64,000 nt of DNA from contig NC_051119.1 of NCBI RefSeq assembly GCF_014839805.1, positions 4,829,245 to 4,893,244 of the forward strand, written 5' to 3'. The position numbers and the translations under genes were made by a program. Position 1 is the stretch's first letter, and each line of letters begins with the position of its first letter. This DNA is from Manduca sexta (Eukaryota > Arthropoda > Insecta > Lepidoptera > Sphingidae). Below are positions 1-12,241 of the stretch, one piece after another. The notes beneath the pieces are model-generated. The model worked only from the letters and a program-made list of their open reading frames with translations, was not told the DNA's origin and did not search any database.

Positions 1-71
1 TGGTTCTCTTTTTCGTATAAATATTTTATTTTCCTTCAAAAATCTTCATAATATACTTAGTAAACTACAAG

Positions 72-434
72 TTTATTTTGACATTGCGTTACTAAAATAC
101 CACTTAATTGTCTTTTAAAATACTTTGCGATAAGTTATTATAACCGTAGATATCAAATAAAAATTTATAAGTTTCGAACAAAAACGCATCACACTTTAAT
201 GCGACTACTATTTCTCTGAGAGAACTTGCCGCAGCGGCAACATCACATTTTCAGTCTTAAATACACTAACACACACACCATACTCACTCTAAACTACAAC
301 ATATTAAAAAAAAACAAAAAAGTTTACTAAGATTTTTGACGGAAATATTCGTTATTAATGGATGTTTTTGGACTCAATATTAGCAGAGGTAAAGACGAGT
401 ACATTTAGTTTATTATCGCAAATGTTAAAATGAC
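72..434. mobile_element. MITE family M1, old copy
   Basis: Terminal inverted repeats based on TTTTGACATTGCGTTACTAAA, decayed. The interior aligns with the better copy at 16817-17204: GTTTCGAACAAA, GCAGCGGCAACATCA, AAACTACAA and GGTAAAGA appear in the same order. Confidence 0.75.
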
Positions 435-710
435 TATAATATATTATTTTTAAGCATACTCGGCTGCTATACTATTATAATATAAACAAAATAAATGTAT
501 AACAAAAAATTTAAAATTCCTAACAGAGTTGCCCTACTGTATCGACGCTACACGCAAGTATAGAGAGCAATTTTCAGCTCCAGCGGACCGTGTAATGTTA
601 TTTATCCACTGAAATGACACGGTATATAAATAAGTGAATCATTTTCAGTGGTAATGTGGAATAGATTTCTGTTATCTGCTGTTTTGGAAAAACATTTTAA
701 ATTATGTATT

Positions 711-1018
711 ATAATAATATCAGCCCTGTATTATATACTGCCCCACTGTTGGACACGGGCCTCCTCTACTGCTGAGAGGGATTAGTCCACCACGCTGGCC
801 TAGTGCGGATTGGTAGATTTCACACACCTTCGGAACTCCTAGAAAAAACTTCTCAGGTGTGCAGGTTTCCTCACGATGTTTTCCTTCACCGTTTAAGCAA
901 GCGATAATTCACAATGAATACACACATAATTTTAGAAAAGTCAGAGATGTGTGCTCTTGGGTTTTGAATCTGCGGACATTCATCTAGACAGTCCGTTCCA
1001 CAACCAACTATCATCGCT
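711..1018 (-). mobile_element. tRNA-derived SINE (family 1), near full length
   Basis: Minus-strand copy. Compared with the best plus copies (21850, 23315) it has the tail CAGCCCTGTATTATA, the body with CCACGCTGGCCTAGTGCGG, and a decayed tRNA head with the B box near 970. The copy at 49205 has the same orientation. Confidence 0.85.
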
Positions 1019-1084
1019 TTGTTTATTTAAATCAGTTCAGAAAGCTCGCATAGATGCTTTTGTCTCCCAATTCGCATCAGGTTA

Positions 1085-1176
1085 GTATGTTGGACTAAGG
1101 CCTAATGCCTCTCAGTAGTAGAGGAGACCCGTGTCCAGCAGCGGAACAGTATAATACAGGGCTGATATTATTATGA
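1085..1176 (+). mobile_element. SINE family 1, 3' fragment
   Basis: TTGGACTAAGGCCTAATGCC through ATAATACAGGGCTGATATT. Faces the copy at 711-1018. Confidence 0.75.
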
Positions 1177-1177
1177 T

Positions 1178-1955
1178 TCTACAGAAATTCTACATAATAG
1201 GAAGCCAGCAGGAATTGGATTATAATATGGAACCTTTGCTATTGCTGGTATTGGAATGTAGACAAAAATCTTGTAAAACCAAAGTTCATGCTGCATTATG
1301 GTCAGTCAAAATTACTTCTTCTTTTATAACTATCTCTTTCATTATAACTAGCAAGCATTATTACAAATTGTATTTTATTTATTACAACAGGTTATGGGCC
1401 CAGAATGTCTCATAAAGTAATACAATAATAAAATAATGATTCCAGTGATAATCAGTGTAGTTAGTTCGGGAGTAATTTCTTGATTTTAGATGTTACAAAT
1501 AAAATCTTGTAACAACATGACGACGTCTATGTCTCATGTTTTGTATTATTTTATAACTGTCTCTTTCATTATAACAAGCAATTACTACAAATCGTATTTT
1601 ATTTATAACAACAGCTAGAAGCGTTGAACACCTGGTGGAAACCAACAAGGATATGGTTGGTCTTCATTGACAGTGGTTTTTATGATGGGCAAGACGTATT
1701 CATGTTTTAGGTTCAACCTCTGTACATTGTGGTGTTTGCTTTTAGTACCAATTTGAATATGGAATGCCTTTGCAATATATAGTGAGAGTATAGAGCAACA
1801 ATGGAGTATTTACTAGTATTGTGAAATTCACAATGTAATTGATTGTAATAATTGTATGGCGGAAGTACATAGACTGGAGTCCTGAACCCGTTTCTTTGAT
1901 ATTGGTTTGAACTAATAGAGGCATAATGATTGTGATTAAATCGTACATTCAGTGA
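1178..1955. repeat. Gap with a direct repeat pair
   Basis: No gene seen. A 75-80 bp unit containing ATAACTATCTCTTTCATTAT and TTGTATTTTATTTATTACAA at about 1318-1392 recurs in direct orientation at about 1548-1617. Confidence 0.6.
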
Positions 1956-1959
1956 ATAC

Positions 1960-2067
1960 TGGTGGTAGGGTATATTTTATATCCGCCATGATAGCGAGCA
2001 TCGTACACAATTTTTTAAACCCGTCATAGTGGTCCATAAGTGTGTCGCGTTCCGGGATCAGCCTGCG
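1960..2067 (+). repeat. Family-2 repeat, partial
   Basis: GGTATATTTTATATCCGCC through GTGTCGCGTTCCGGGATCAG. Family 2 is a ~240-bp dispersed element seen about a dozen times here; the fullest copies are at 30650 and 40553. Confidence 0.75.
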
Positions 2068-3380
2068 TAAAAAAATTGCTCATAAAAAAATACTCTGTGT
2101 TATTGCTCACATTATCCACGTAGAGTATAATATTTAAAGATGGCAAAAACCCACTGATGACTGTCCGACAAATAAAAATCAATAGTACACGGCATAACCT
2201 CAGTTCTCTTACAAAATCATAAACAATATTTTGCATTATAAAGGCAGTAGCTAGTTCGATTGTATGCTCTGGTCTCCTATAATTGAAAAAGCACGTCACA
2301 TTGTTAATTGTAAAAATGCTACAACATTGTTTTTATTACATGTCGTGTATCCTTCGTTGGAAGTTAATCATCATTCTAAGTATATTCCTTATCAATTATA
2401 ATTAAGTATGTATAAGCAAAATTCTTTTCCCACGTAGTGCAAGAAAATTGAATGAGCTATCGTCACTGCTGGAAATTGACATATAATAGAGCTTGAGGAG
2501 TATTAGAAAGCAAATGAATTCTGAGGTTTGCTTTAGCACAGCCGATCGTAATTAACTTTAACATCTAAATAAATAATATTAATGACAAATAATTTTTTTT
2601 GCTGCTATATATAAATTTGCATGCTGTGCTCTCCTATAATTGAAGAAACACGTCACATTGTTAATTATAAAAATGCTGCAACAATGGCTACAACATTTTT
2701 TTTATTATATGTCGTATCTCCTTCGGTGGAGGCCCTAAAATAAATAAATCTCTGACCGATAGTGGTTAAATTTAAATCTTGCAAACCAACATAAAAGTCT
2801 CAGAGTAATCTATATACATGAAAGATATGCAACATCGAATTGGGAACCTCCATCTTTTTACAGCGCTGGAATTGAAACTTGATAGTCAATCATTTTAGAC
2901 GTCTACCTTGCTGATGGTTCTGTCACTCCCCTACATTTACAGGATGATGATACAAAAGCTCGTATACAAAACATCATTTCACAACTAACAATGAATCATC
3001 CCCACCATTATTTATCTCAAATCAACCAACACCCGCCTGATTGACAAGGATAAAGCGAACGTTGTTCTAACAAAATTATCGACAGATAGGGATGAGATGA
3101 TGTATATCGATAGTTTAATATTTTATAGAATTCTAGAAAAGGGTTCTATCCGGGCATAATTGTATCGAATGGATAGATAATATCATCACTCGTTTATCAT
3201 TGCTATTTGATCTACAATTACTGAAAAAGTAACAAAAAAATTGCTTACATGTTAAACTTACAACTAAATACAAAATATCTATAACTAGGTATAATTGTTA
3301 TAGATATTTTGTATTTAAATAAATCCTCTGACCTCTATATTTTTTTTTATTTCGGGGAAATCCGTTTACGGTTTTCTCCC
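2068..3380. other. Gap: AT-rich with a repeated LINE-like 3' tail
   Basis: No gene. Two direct copies (about 2284-2360 and 2637-2745) share AACACGTCACATTGTTAATT and a tail TATGTCGTATCTCCTTCG. The tail resembles the one at 56035 that precedes AAATAAATAAAT, suggesting old non-LTR 3' ends. Confidence 0.5.
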
Positions 3381-3382
3381 GG

Positions 3383-3490
3383 ACTGGTATAAACCGTCCT
3401 ACCGACTAAAACCGCGTCATTCGACTCTCGCTCGTTGATAACGAAGATTGCGGGGTGTTCAAGTGCATGCAACTGCAATCCTCGCAGGTG
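3383..3490. repeat. Dispersed repeat shared with 41719-41822
   Basis: GGTATAAACCGTCCTACCGA followed by CATTCGACTCT and AAGTGCATGCAAC occur in the same order and orientation at both sites, the second in a Dscam-like intron. Confidence 0.7.
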
Positions 3491-3499
3491 TCGGCAGGT

Positions 3500-5390
3500 A
3501 ACTATATACTAGGATCACTTTAACCAACTTGCTATATTTCTACATCTGTTCAACCCATGACGAAACCCTCCTCCAGTATCTGCCACTTCATTCCACCTTG
3601 TGCGATTCTAGTCCAGAATTTGACTTTTCTCATTTACATACAAACTGACTGACTGTACATTTATCTTACCTCTGCTACACATCCCATATTTTGCAGTTAA
3701 CAACTATTGCTGTACTTACAATAAACATGTACTGAAATAAACAGATTTTACATTGTATACTGTAAATAACAAACATCGATAAATAAAAATACCATATTAA
3801 ACAATTCCCTATAGGCATATCGATAGACGATACCATCCCTACGAAAAGCGAGTAATAAATCATCAGCAATATCTCCTAGTCGCCAGTTAGAGCTGAGAAC
3901 GCAATAAACGCCTGATCATTGTATTAAATTGCCACTTTGTAACAGTATTGGTAGCAAGTTCCTCTCTATTGTTACGTTCCGTTTGATTATAAGCCTTTTG
4001 TCTTATTGGAATGATTGCTATTAGAATTAATAAGGTTAGGTTTGTTTGATGTATTATTGAGACATAAAATAAATCAAGAGTACGATAAAGTGGTTCGACT
4101 GCACATGACGGTAAGTAGAAGTGGTCTATATATGAGGAATTATACAGGACCGTTCCTGTTTTATACATATTAAAGAAGAGAAGAGAAAGCCGTTCGTCTC
4201 GTGGTAAGCAACACGACTGCCTTTAAGTAGAAACATCTCTCGAACTATGAATTATAAATCACGGTATAGCATTGCATTATGCACCTCAACCCGATACTTA
4301 ATGAAAATCCCAATAATCAAACAAAAACTTCCCTTCCCTCAGAGCGTATATTTGTTGGTCTCCCATGGCCCTAGGCACACAGTAAAGTGTGTATACCTCA
4401 TGGTTGCCAATTCACATTCAGGTCTACAAGGGCACCGCGTACATTTCCCTTCGCCTTCCCTACGCCCATCCTAAAGAGAGTGTCCATTCATCCCCCACAG
4501 TTCATTCCCAAATTATTCCCTCCCAACTTTCCTCCGGACCTCTGCGATCGTTAAACCAAGGGATGCCAGTATCTCGTTCGCAGATTTCTCTCAGAGTAAG
4601 CTGCAGGGACCCTTACAAAGAAGCCTTATAATGCAACATTTCATGGGTCACAAAAATGGAGAAATGTAACGATGTAGGCATAATATCAAGGAGCATAATG
4701 TAACAGATCAAAACAAAAAAAAACACTAAAAGCATAATGCACGATGGCAGAAATATATCTCTCGCATAGTATTTACATCTTTTTCCAAAGTTTTATTTTA
4801 CATTACTCATCGTGATTGCTAAAATAAAATGTAAGCCTCGTCCAATAAGTCTTCGTGCATAATGCAGGTTCGAATCAACTGCCGTCGGCAAACGGAATTC
4901 CAAATGACGGCCATGTTTGGCGTCGCGATTGCTTTGCGCGTTGGCTTTCAGTTTCGGCTTCGACTTTGTTTTTGGATTGGAAATGGCTTCAAGTTTATTC
5001 GTTTCATTAATTACATGGGACTTAGCTGGAATGTGAGTGACGGTTTTGTTTATACGGAGATAGGCAAAGTGACTTTGGACCTGATGGTAAGTGGACTAAG
5101 GTCCAAATTAGGACCAGCCCTAGCTATGTAGGCGCTGTGAGCGTAATATTCATTTGGCGCTACTTTATTGGCGATTCTTATTTAGGTCCCAAATATATAT
5201 CCATGGTGCCCCTCTAGAGCCTTTAGCGCGTTACCTGGGGTCTCGAGAAAATGACCAGCGTGCCTTACCGTCTCTACCTAAGGTCGCAGCAAGTATATAG
5301 AAGTCTTCGCCACCACGGGTAAGAAGTCGCCCCCTGATCCTTGTGGCGCCTAGATCGGCCGCTTCATTTGGCCTATGGACGGACCAGCAC
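3500..5390. other. Gap: no gene recognised
   Basis: Short ORFs of 60-93 codons only, none with a recognisable domain. A moderately GC-rich stretch at 4330-4640 and another at 5040-5390 look like decayed repeat sequence rather than exons. A small family-3 fragment (CGTCTCGTGGTAAGCAACAC) is at about 4194. Confidence 0.5.
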
Positions 5391-5394
5391 TGGT

Positions 5395-5566
5395 CCTAAT
5401 AGAATGTCGACATAATTACTCTTCTCCAATCGACGCTATGCCGGCCTGCTTGAAGTCAAATAAACATAGGATGATCTTAGAACACGACACACTTGGGCCA
5501 TTATGGCGGTTTTTACGCATTGTATAAGGTGGATGGTATCTGGTCGGATACAAATATTTTACCACA
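5395..5566 (-). repeat. Family-2 repeat, minus copy
   Basis: TAGAATGTCGACATAATTAC, TATGCCGGCCTG, CACTTGGGCCATTATGGCGG and GTCGGATACAAATATTT occur in reverse family order. The 148-codon ORF starting at 5493 lies partly in this repeat and is not a gene. Confidence 0.65.
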
Positions 5567-5874
5567 AGCAAAGACAGTAGCAGACTCATCCCAAAAATCC
5601 ACGAAAATATTAACCACAAATTCTAATCGAAGCGCAAGAATTCTTCAAATAAGAACCTATATTTTGTTGGACATCAAACTCTTCACGACTAAACACGAAA
5701 TAAAAATCTTGCTGAAGTTTGTACAGAACCCAACAATCTATTCAGAGGTCCGTCAATGTAATGAGGGTCGCTGGCTATTAAAACTTTTCTTGTTAAACTG
5801 CATTGTAAATAAACCAGCAACTGAGGCCTTTACGACTCAGTATTTTAGAAACTTTGTGTTGATATTGACGGTCC

Positions 5875-6780
5875 TTGGGTATTATTATGTATGTATGCAC
5901 ACACTCATCCTTTTACCCGCGAAAGGTAGGCAGAGATAGGTGCAACTAATTTCGTCATATATTTTCCGACACCATGTCATAGGCTCACCCCTTTCACCCT
6001 AAAAGGACAGGCAGGGGTACAATACTTAATGCACCTAATTTAGCCATGTGTTTTTTGTACCATGATGTGATAGGGGTGCACCTATCACCATAGCGGTCAC
6101 AAATTCAAGAATCCAGATTGATACTGATCAGCGAAATGTCGATATACCCAGCTCTGGATTGAACTGAAGACTTCCAAGCAGTCGTAACGGGCAAAAGCTA
6201 CTCCAAGGCATCCTTCTTTATAATCATATTTATTCAAAACATTTTTTTTAACTAGTTTCTGTCCTCCACACAATAACTATAATATTTCATACGTTAAATC
6301 ATAATGCATTCAAAAGGTCTCTCATGCGGAAAATGAGGCAGCCATATTTTCCCTGAATTTATGCATGAGTCTTCTAAAGTCGTGTTTCGATTGACTGGGC
6401 ATGGTATATGGGAGCCCATTTTAAGGAAACTGGTAGAATCTGTCTTATGTGAGGGGCCGTTGAGGATGTGTCACCGTATAATTTCTACCACCATGCAGCA
6501 GTATGTATGTACTGTTATGTTTCGCTTTAAAGACATTGTAGCGAGCGTATAAGCTGATGCATTAAAGAAACGAATCCAAAATGGCGTCTTGTACCTGCGT
6601 TGACAGATAGTACAGCTAGTATATAAAATTTCAGGTCCAAATTTTTTTTTAATTAGCATTCAATCATAAAAATTATTATTAATGAATATTACTTTTTACT
6701 AATTTATTAATACTGCCTATGAGACGGTCCTTCACCGGGATCATCAAATTGTAGGGGTTTTCTTCCCACATTTCTTAATT
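5875..6780. other. Gap: repeat-like then nothing recognised
   Basis: 5885-6110 carries duplicated phrases (CTTTTACCCGCGAAAGGTAG, then CCTTTCACCCTAAAAGGACAG) typical of a decayed dispersed repeat. From 6110 to 6780 I see nothing. Confidence 0.4.
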
Positions 6781-6781
6781 T

Positions 6782-6836
6782 AACACCTTACGGTGGTCGC
6801 TATCTGGGCGGATATAAAATATATCCTACCGACAAT
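6782..6836 (-). repeat. Family-2 repeat fragment
   Basis: CGGTGGTCGCTATCTGGGCG then GATATAAAATATATCCTACC, the complement of the family-2 start. Confidence 0.75.
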
Positions 6837-7062
6837 TATGAGCGTGTACATTTGGTGAATGCAGAATATTCTTTAGAGGAATGTAGGCGTTCCTTATTAG
6901 ACTATACAGTCTAGATTTCCATAATACGTCTACAAACGAGATCAACGTCCGGAGAGCGTCGCAGCGATTACGTCATTATCCGCACCACTGAACCACACAC
7001 GTCCCTTGTTATAATAGTATATATAGTTTATTGTAGACAGAATAAAGTGCTTATATTTGATA

Positions 7063-7336
7063 TTAGTTGACCCGACAGACGTTGTCCCGTCTTAACTATG
7101 AAATTGCAGCGCGCATTCTGTCAATAGACGACAGTTATGTAAAGTTAAGAGTGTCGTTAATTTTTCTTAAATTTTCCAATTTTCCGCGCAATTTTTTGAA
7201 TTTATTCTTTTATAAGAACCTTCTCCTGACAATAACAAACACAACAAAAAAAAATTAGTGTTATCGGTCCAGCCGTTCACGCGTGATGGCGTGACTAACG
7301 GAAATAGGGATTCTTTTTTATATATTATATATAGAT
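7063..7336 (+). repeat. Family-4 repeat
   Basis: GACCCGACAGACGTTGTCCC through GTCCAGCCGTTCACGCG, ending TATATATAG. Related copies are at 15930 (minus) and 46856. The class is uncertain; the constant 5' and 3' ends suggest a retroposon. Confidence 0.75.
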
Positions 7337-7629
7337 AAGTGTATGTATTAATTGTTATTCATCAACTGTTACAACCGAAGAATAATCGGTTATAAACAAG
7401 TTGAATGAGAAAAGAATAACAAAAAATTAAACTGCCTTCAAAAACCACTCAAAACTAAATAATAATTTACCATAACAGGCATACAGGTTACCAATTTTGG
7501 AATCGGTGAGTAATTTATTTAACTAGTTTATCTACCATTTTTAATTTGATTAAAAAGGAACAATTTATAAGGGTTTTGAACGTCGACTGTGACGCCGTCA
7601 TGCAGCAGGAATTTAAAACTACACTCTTT

Positions 7630-7838
7630 GCTGGTGGTAGGATATATTCTAATCCTGCCAGATAGCGACCACCGTACACAAGATGTTAAAACCCGGCATA
7701 GTGGCCCACGTAAGTGTGTCGCGTTCTGAGATCAGCCTCTGTATATCCGGTTCCAACAGGCCGGCATAATTATGTCGACAGCTAAGGATTAATCATCTCT
7801 CGTCACTCGATATTCTGATGTATCCTACTCTACGTACC
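7630..7838 (+). repeat. Family-2 repeat
   Basis: Near-complete: GGTGGTAGGATATATTC, GCGACCACCGTACACAAG, GTGTCGCGTTC, CAACAGGCCGGCATAATTAT, ATCATCTCTCGTCA. Confidence 0.85.
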
Positions 7839-7967
7839 ATCGTACTTTGGATTGACCCTGGTTGCATCTCTGCCTACCCCTTCGTGGATAAAGGACTAAT
7901 TGACTAAGACTAATTGCTTCTGGTAATAAGTCCGCCTATATACTTCTGTGTATATATTGTGTACTAG

Positions 7968-8216
7968 CTTTTGCTCGCGGCTTCGCCCGTGTGACGGAGT
8001 TGTCCGGGATATTTTTTTTCCATTTACTTGGTATGTATCATTATATTATGACCAAATTACACAAAATCATTACAAATTGTAGCCTATATATTATTCTAAT
8101 GTATAACCAATATTACTGTAAAACTACATCCAAATTCGTTCAGTAGTTTTTTCGTTAAAGAGGAACAAACACACATCCATCCTCACAAACTTTCGCATTT
8201 ATAATATTAGTAGGAT
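7968..8216 (+). repeat. Family-5 repeat (GCTCGCGGCTTCGCCCG type)
   Basis: Starts CTAGCTTTTGCTCGCGGCTT and ends CATTTATAATATTAGTAGGA. The same long version lies inverted at 55658-55888. Confidence 0.85.
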
Positions 8217-9737
8217 AAGTAAATAATTACAAATGGCTATAAATAAACATTTCTGATACAAATCTAGTAGTTGAATCCAATGATAAACAACCAGACATAG
8301 CCTCAGCAAATTGGGAGCGCGGACCGGAAGTCTGTTTGCGGCTGTCCTGGCACCAATGTACACGGAAGCCAAAGGCACTGTATACCAACATAGTTTGCGC
8401 TCGTTTTAGCGATACATCGTTAGTTATAACTTCGTATTGTCATTTATCAATTCCTTTTAAACAGAAAATGTACTTTTTCTTGATAAAGATCGCATTTACA
8501 CGTTGGATGTAGCCCGCTTTCGACAGGTCCGTCTGGAAATCTGTGAGTGAGGTCTATGGTCGGCAGTGGACTTTATGTGGCTGATGATGTTGATGAACAC
8601 CACAAAAATATATTACTTATATATTGGTTACGAATATTGGGGTTAATGACTAATTAAAATTAAGCACTCTTTTATATATTTGTTCGTGTAGTTTTCTAGC
8701 TTAGTTATCATTTTTTCTGTCTCATATTGTATTGATAAAATATATTTATTTATAATAATAGGTATGATAAAAACCTAAAAATAATATAACATAAAAAAGT
8801 ATAACTACACAAAAACACTCAGTAAAAGTAATAAACTCATACAATATACATATTATATAAACATATAATAATTTATAAATTACCTATAAATACACACACG
8901 TAATATAAAAGTTATAGTAAAATAAGAAGTAAGATGAAGGTCAGCTATGGGATTCTATAAAGTAAAGGGCTCTGTAGTTTCATTCCTTTAAAGTTCAGGA
9001 ACCTTCGCGCCAGACTATCAGATCATATCAGAAATAAATTAAATTTCCTCTCGGAATTTTCTGTGTACATTGTCGTATTACGTATCGAGTCTGGGGAGTA
9101 TTCTAGCGACGTAGATATTCGTTTCAATAGCTTTTACTCGTAGCTCTGCCTGTGTTTAAGTCTAGCATCGAGATGAAAAGTATGTATAACAAAATAATTT
9201 GTTATATTTCTGAATGGCGTGTGTAGGGGACGCGGCATCGAGGTAAAAGGTAAAAATTGTTGTAATATGCAAATATTTGTAACTAAATTATACTTGTGGC
9301 GCCATCTAGTATATTGCAAGTAAAGTAGTGTCTTTGTCGTCCTCCGGGTTTTTTGGTATGTCAAATATTTCTTATCGTAAAAATGTCGTTGATTTATAAA
9401 TAATAAATAAAAAAAGGTTATAAATAAATAAAGTTTTCCTGTAGTAAACTATTCTAACAGAAATAATTAGAATGGATTTTCGGAATGCTGTGAGTATTTA
9501 AAAATTACTTCTTAATCTTTCGTCATTGATGTTTTAATATAGACAGATAAAGGAACTGTGAATTTTGGACGTTTTATAATCATTAAAAATATTAAGTGAT
9601 ATTTTATTTTATTTTATTTATGACAACAAACAATTGTGTAATATCACTTTGAATAAATACAAAATTATAGTAGTAGGCGTAACAATTATACAACCAACAC
9701 CGTTATCCACAGAGTAAATATTGGAGGTCTTACTTAA
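8217..9737. other. Gap: AT-rich, no gene recognised
   Basis: Low-complexity AT sequence around 8640-8930. A moderately GC-rich patch at 8310-8420 has no splice-bounded Ig or FN3 signature. Confidence 0.5.
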
Positions 9738-9741
9738 TATT

Positions 9742-9862
9742 AGCCCGGAGTCTGGAATTTGTACCCTATATGTCGTCTCCTATCACATCATGGGACGGAA
9801 TACGCACGGCTAAAAGTGGTTGCACCAGTTGTCTCTCTCCCTTTGGAAACAAAAGACGTGAG
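9742..9862 (+). repeat. Family-6 repeat
   Basis: GTCTGGAATTTGTACCCTAT, ATCACATCATGGGACGGAAT and CTTTGGAAACAAAAGACGTG. Same order at 10487, 14632 and 60593. Confidence 0.7.
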
Positions 9863-10486
9863 TGTGTTTCTATGTAAAATTATAATAAATATTATGAATG
9901 TGGCGTTTGCCTCACAACATGTCACATCCCTTGCAACAAAAAACGTCTAATGTTGATTTTAAGTAAAAAAAATGTGAAACGACATGTACCATTTTCATTC
10001 GACATTATATTAGACACAAATGTCTACTCCACGAGAATAACTCTCCCGAGCACCGAACCGCAAATCAGTTATACGTATTTTTTTTTTTCAATAGCGTAAC
10101 ATTTCTATTTTGAAACCGTTTTGTTGTGATTTTATTCGCGTGGTATTTCAATGCGTGTTTCTTGTAGATATAAGGTATTTATTAAAAATAATAATATAGA
10201 TTTAAAAAATATATATTTTGGGCTACTTTACCCACGTTTCGTGGGGTCGACGTCGGGTAAAAAATAATATAGATTTCCATTTTTTTGTTTTTTGGGTTAG
10301 GCTACTCAGGTGGGTTTGAAGTTAGGCAGGCTGGTCGTGAGAACGAAGCCGAATCTGCACCATGTTTGAGCAATGGTGTAGTGTTGACCCCACTTCTTTT
10401 AATCGAGGAGACGTTACGTGGACAGCGTCGCATGCAAAAACTAGTAAGAATAAATAGAAAATATACTATCTCCATACCCAACATTA

Positions 10487-10570
10487 TATCATGGGACGGA
10501 ATACACAAGGCGAAAAGTGCACTAGTTACGCCTCTGTGTACCCTTTCGGGGATGAAAAGCGTGTGTGTTA
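10487..10570 (+). repeat. Family-6 repeat, partial
   Basis: ATCATGGGACGGAATACACA and ACCCTTTCGGGGATGAAAAG. The 117-codon ORF starting at 10285 ends in this repeat and is not supported as a gene. Confidence 0.65.
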
Positions 10571-11042
10571 AAAATGCTATGGTAAGTGGCTACCTATCTG
10601 TTACAGCCACGGCTTTATTTTCTTTTTTTTTTATTTAGTACTTCTGTATGTTGTGTCCGTGACCAATCAAATATTTTTTTTTATTTTCTATATTTTTTTT
10701 AATACTTATACAATAAAATATTCTCTTATCTTTGTTCAAATTTGTGCTACGGCTCAGCAATAATTTTGATTCGGTCTTAACCCACCTTCCGAACTTACCC
10801 AACGCCCACATAACATACTTTACGAAAATATTTACGTTACCTCTCACGTAAGAGGATCGATCCTCACCTGAATAAGTCAGATGCATGAATAATGCAGCAT
10901 CGAGACCTCTCCGAGAGTGGTAGACAGTTTCCATAATCTCCTTCACATTTCGAAGTTTATATAATGTGGAAGTGAAAATTTGCTTGATAGTAAATTATAT
11001 ATCGCACTCTCAGAACTAAGGTGCTTAACTCAACTTAAAAAT

Positions 11043-11190
11043 AATAATATCAGCCCTGTATTATATACTGTTCCACTGCTAAACTAAAGCCTCCTCTACT
11101 GAGAGGGATTAGGCCTTAGTCCACCACGCTGGCCTAGCCTATTGGTAGACTCCACACACCCTCGAAATTCCTATAGAGAATTTTTCATAT
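11043..11190 (-). mobile_element. SINE family 1, 3' half
   Basis: AATATCAGCCCTGTATTATA then TCCACCACGCTGGCCTAG and AATTCCTATAGAGAA, in minus orientation. Confidence 0.8.
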
Positions 11191-11530
11191 AATTACCTAC
11201 TAACTAGCTAATTTTATATGTTGCATATGCTATTGTATCGTTTGACATCAGACTTTTTGAAGCATTTGCCGATCGGCTTACCACATGTCCCTTCCCATGG
11301 GAGATCCAGCAAGCAAGTCACTTAATATCCACACAAAGTGTCAGCGACGTCACCTAGTTCTACGTTAATTTACATAATGTGATCTAGAAGTTTCGGCACA
11401 CGATCCCCTTTTATCTTAGCTTAAGATAAAAGCGCCTTAGAATACATTAAGCGAATTCGTTAAAGAAAAATTGTAGATGAGAATGTGTAAGACATGATCT
11501 AAAAGTCTCTTATTACTCCTTTATAATGAG

Positions 11531-11695
11531 TTCTTATGTTTACGCGAATGTTAGACATTCAAATTAAAATATTTTTCGGATTTTGTCGCGGTTTTTATTA
11601 ATTTTCTCCCGACATTTCGACGACCAGCTTTCGTGGACACGGGAGGTACAAATAAAATATAGAAACCGCGATGAAATCTGAAAAATAGTTTATTC
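11531..11695. repeat. Family-7 repeat with self-complementary ends
   Basis: CGGATTTTGTCGCGGTTTTTAT and later AAACCGCGATGAAATCTG are near-complements. The lead-in TTATGTTTACGCGAATGTTA recurs at about 63165. A related core is at about 36245-36310. Confidence 0.6.
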
Positions 11696-11816
11696 TTAAT
11701 GTTCATTCCTTTATCCCTCAAGGCTAAGATAGAGGGCATACAACTATTTAAATAGAGGGCAAAGAGTCCACACCACAAATTCAAATCCCATGATGTGACG
11801 TATTTTTTATTTACTT

Positions 11817-12150
11817 TCGGCCCACGTGTGTCGCGTTCCAACATCGCCTGTGCAAATCCTTCGAACAGGGGCCTTATTCTCTATCCCGCACGTTATTTTA
11901 ACAGTGCGTAACAAGCACGTAACACAACGCATCATGTTTAGGACTATAGAAATTTGGCTTACAGAATACCATTCCACGCACATTTCTCGAAGATAACATG
12001 ACACGGCCGCGTTACGCGTTTACACTATCTTACAGAATAAGGGCCCAGCTTTGGGTCGACTGACAAGGGGTAATCATCTCTGGTCAGAGACTATTTGAAC
12101 CCTACTCCACTTAACATCAGAAGCAGTGGGGGCTTTCCCGTATCCTTATT
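11817..12150 (+). repeat. Family-2 repeat interrupted by a MITE
   Basis: Left part CCCACGTGTGTCGCGTTCC to 11867. Right part GTCGACTGACAAGGGGTAAT to CTTATTGAAAA. The missing middle is replaced by the element at 11868-12046. Confidence 0.75.
11868..12046. mobile_element. Short TIR element (GGGSCCTTATTCT) nested in family-2
   Basis: 179 bp with ends GGGGCCTTATTCT and AGAATAAGGGCCC, complementary at 12 of 13 positions. No coding capacity. The target duplication is not clear. Confidence 0.75.
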
Positions 12151-12241
12151 GAAAAAAATATCGGACACATTACCAACGCAGATTACAAACAATATTACTG
12201 TCAAATTAGATGAGTATTGTTACTTATAAATTTTATCTCTA

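Noticed and set aside
5493..5939. 148-codon plus-strand ORF
   Set aside because: Begins inside a family-2 repeat on the opposite strand and runs into another repeat; no recognisable protein.
10285..10638. 117-codon ORF
   Set aside because: Its second half is a family-6 repeat present elsewhere in the window; no splice or domain support.
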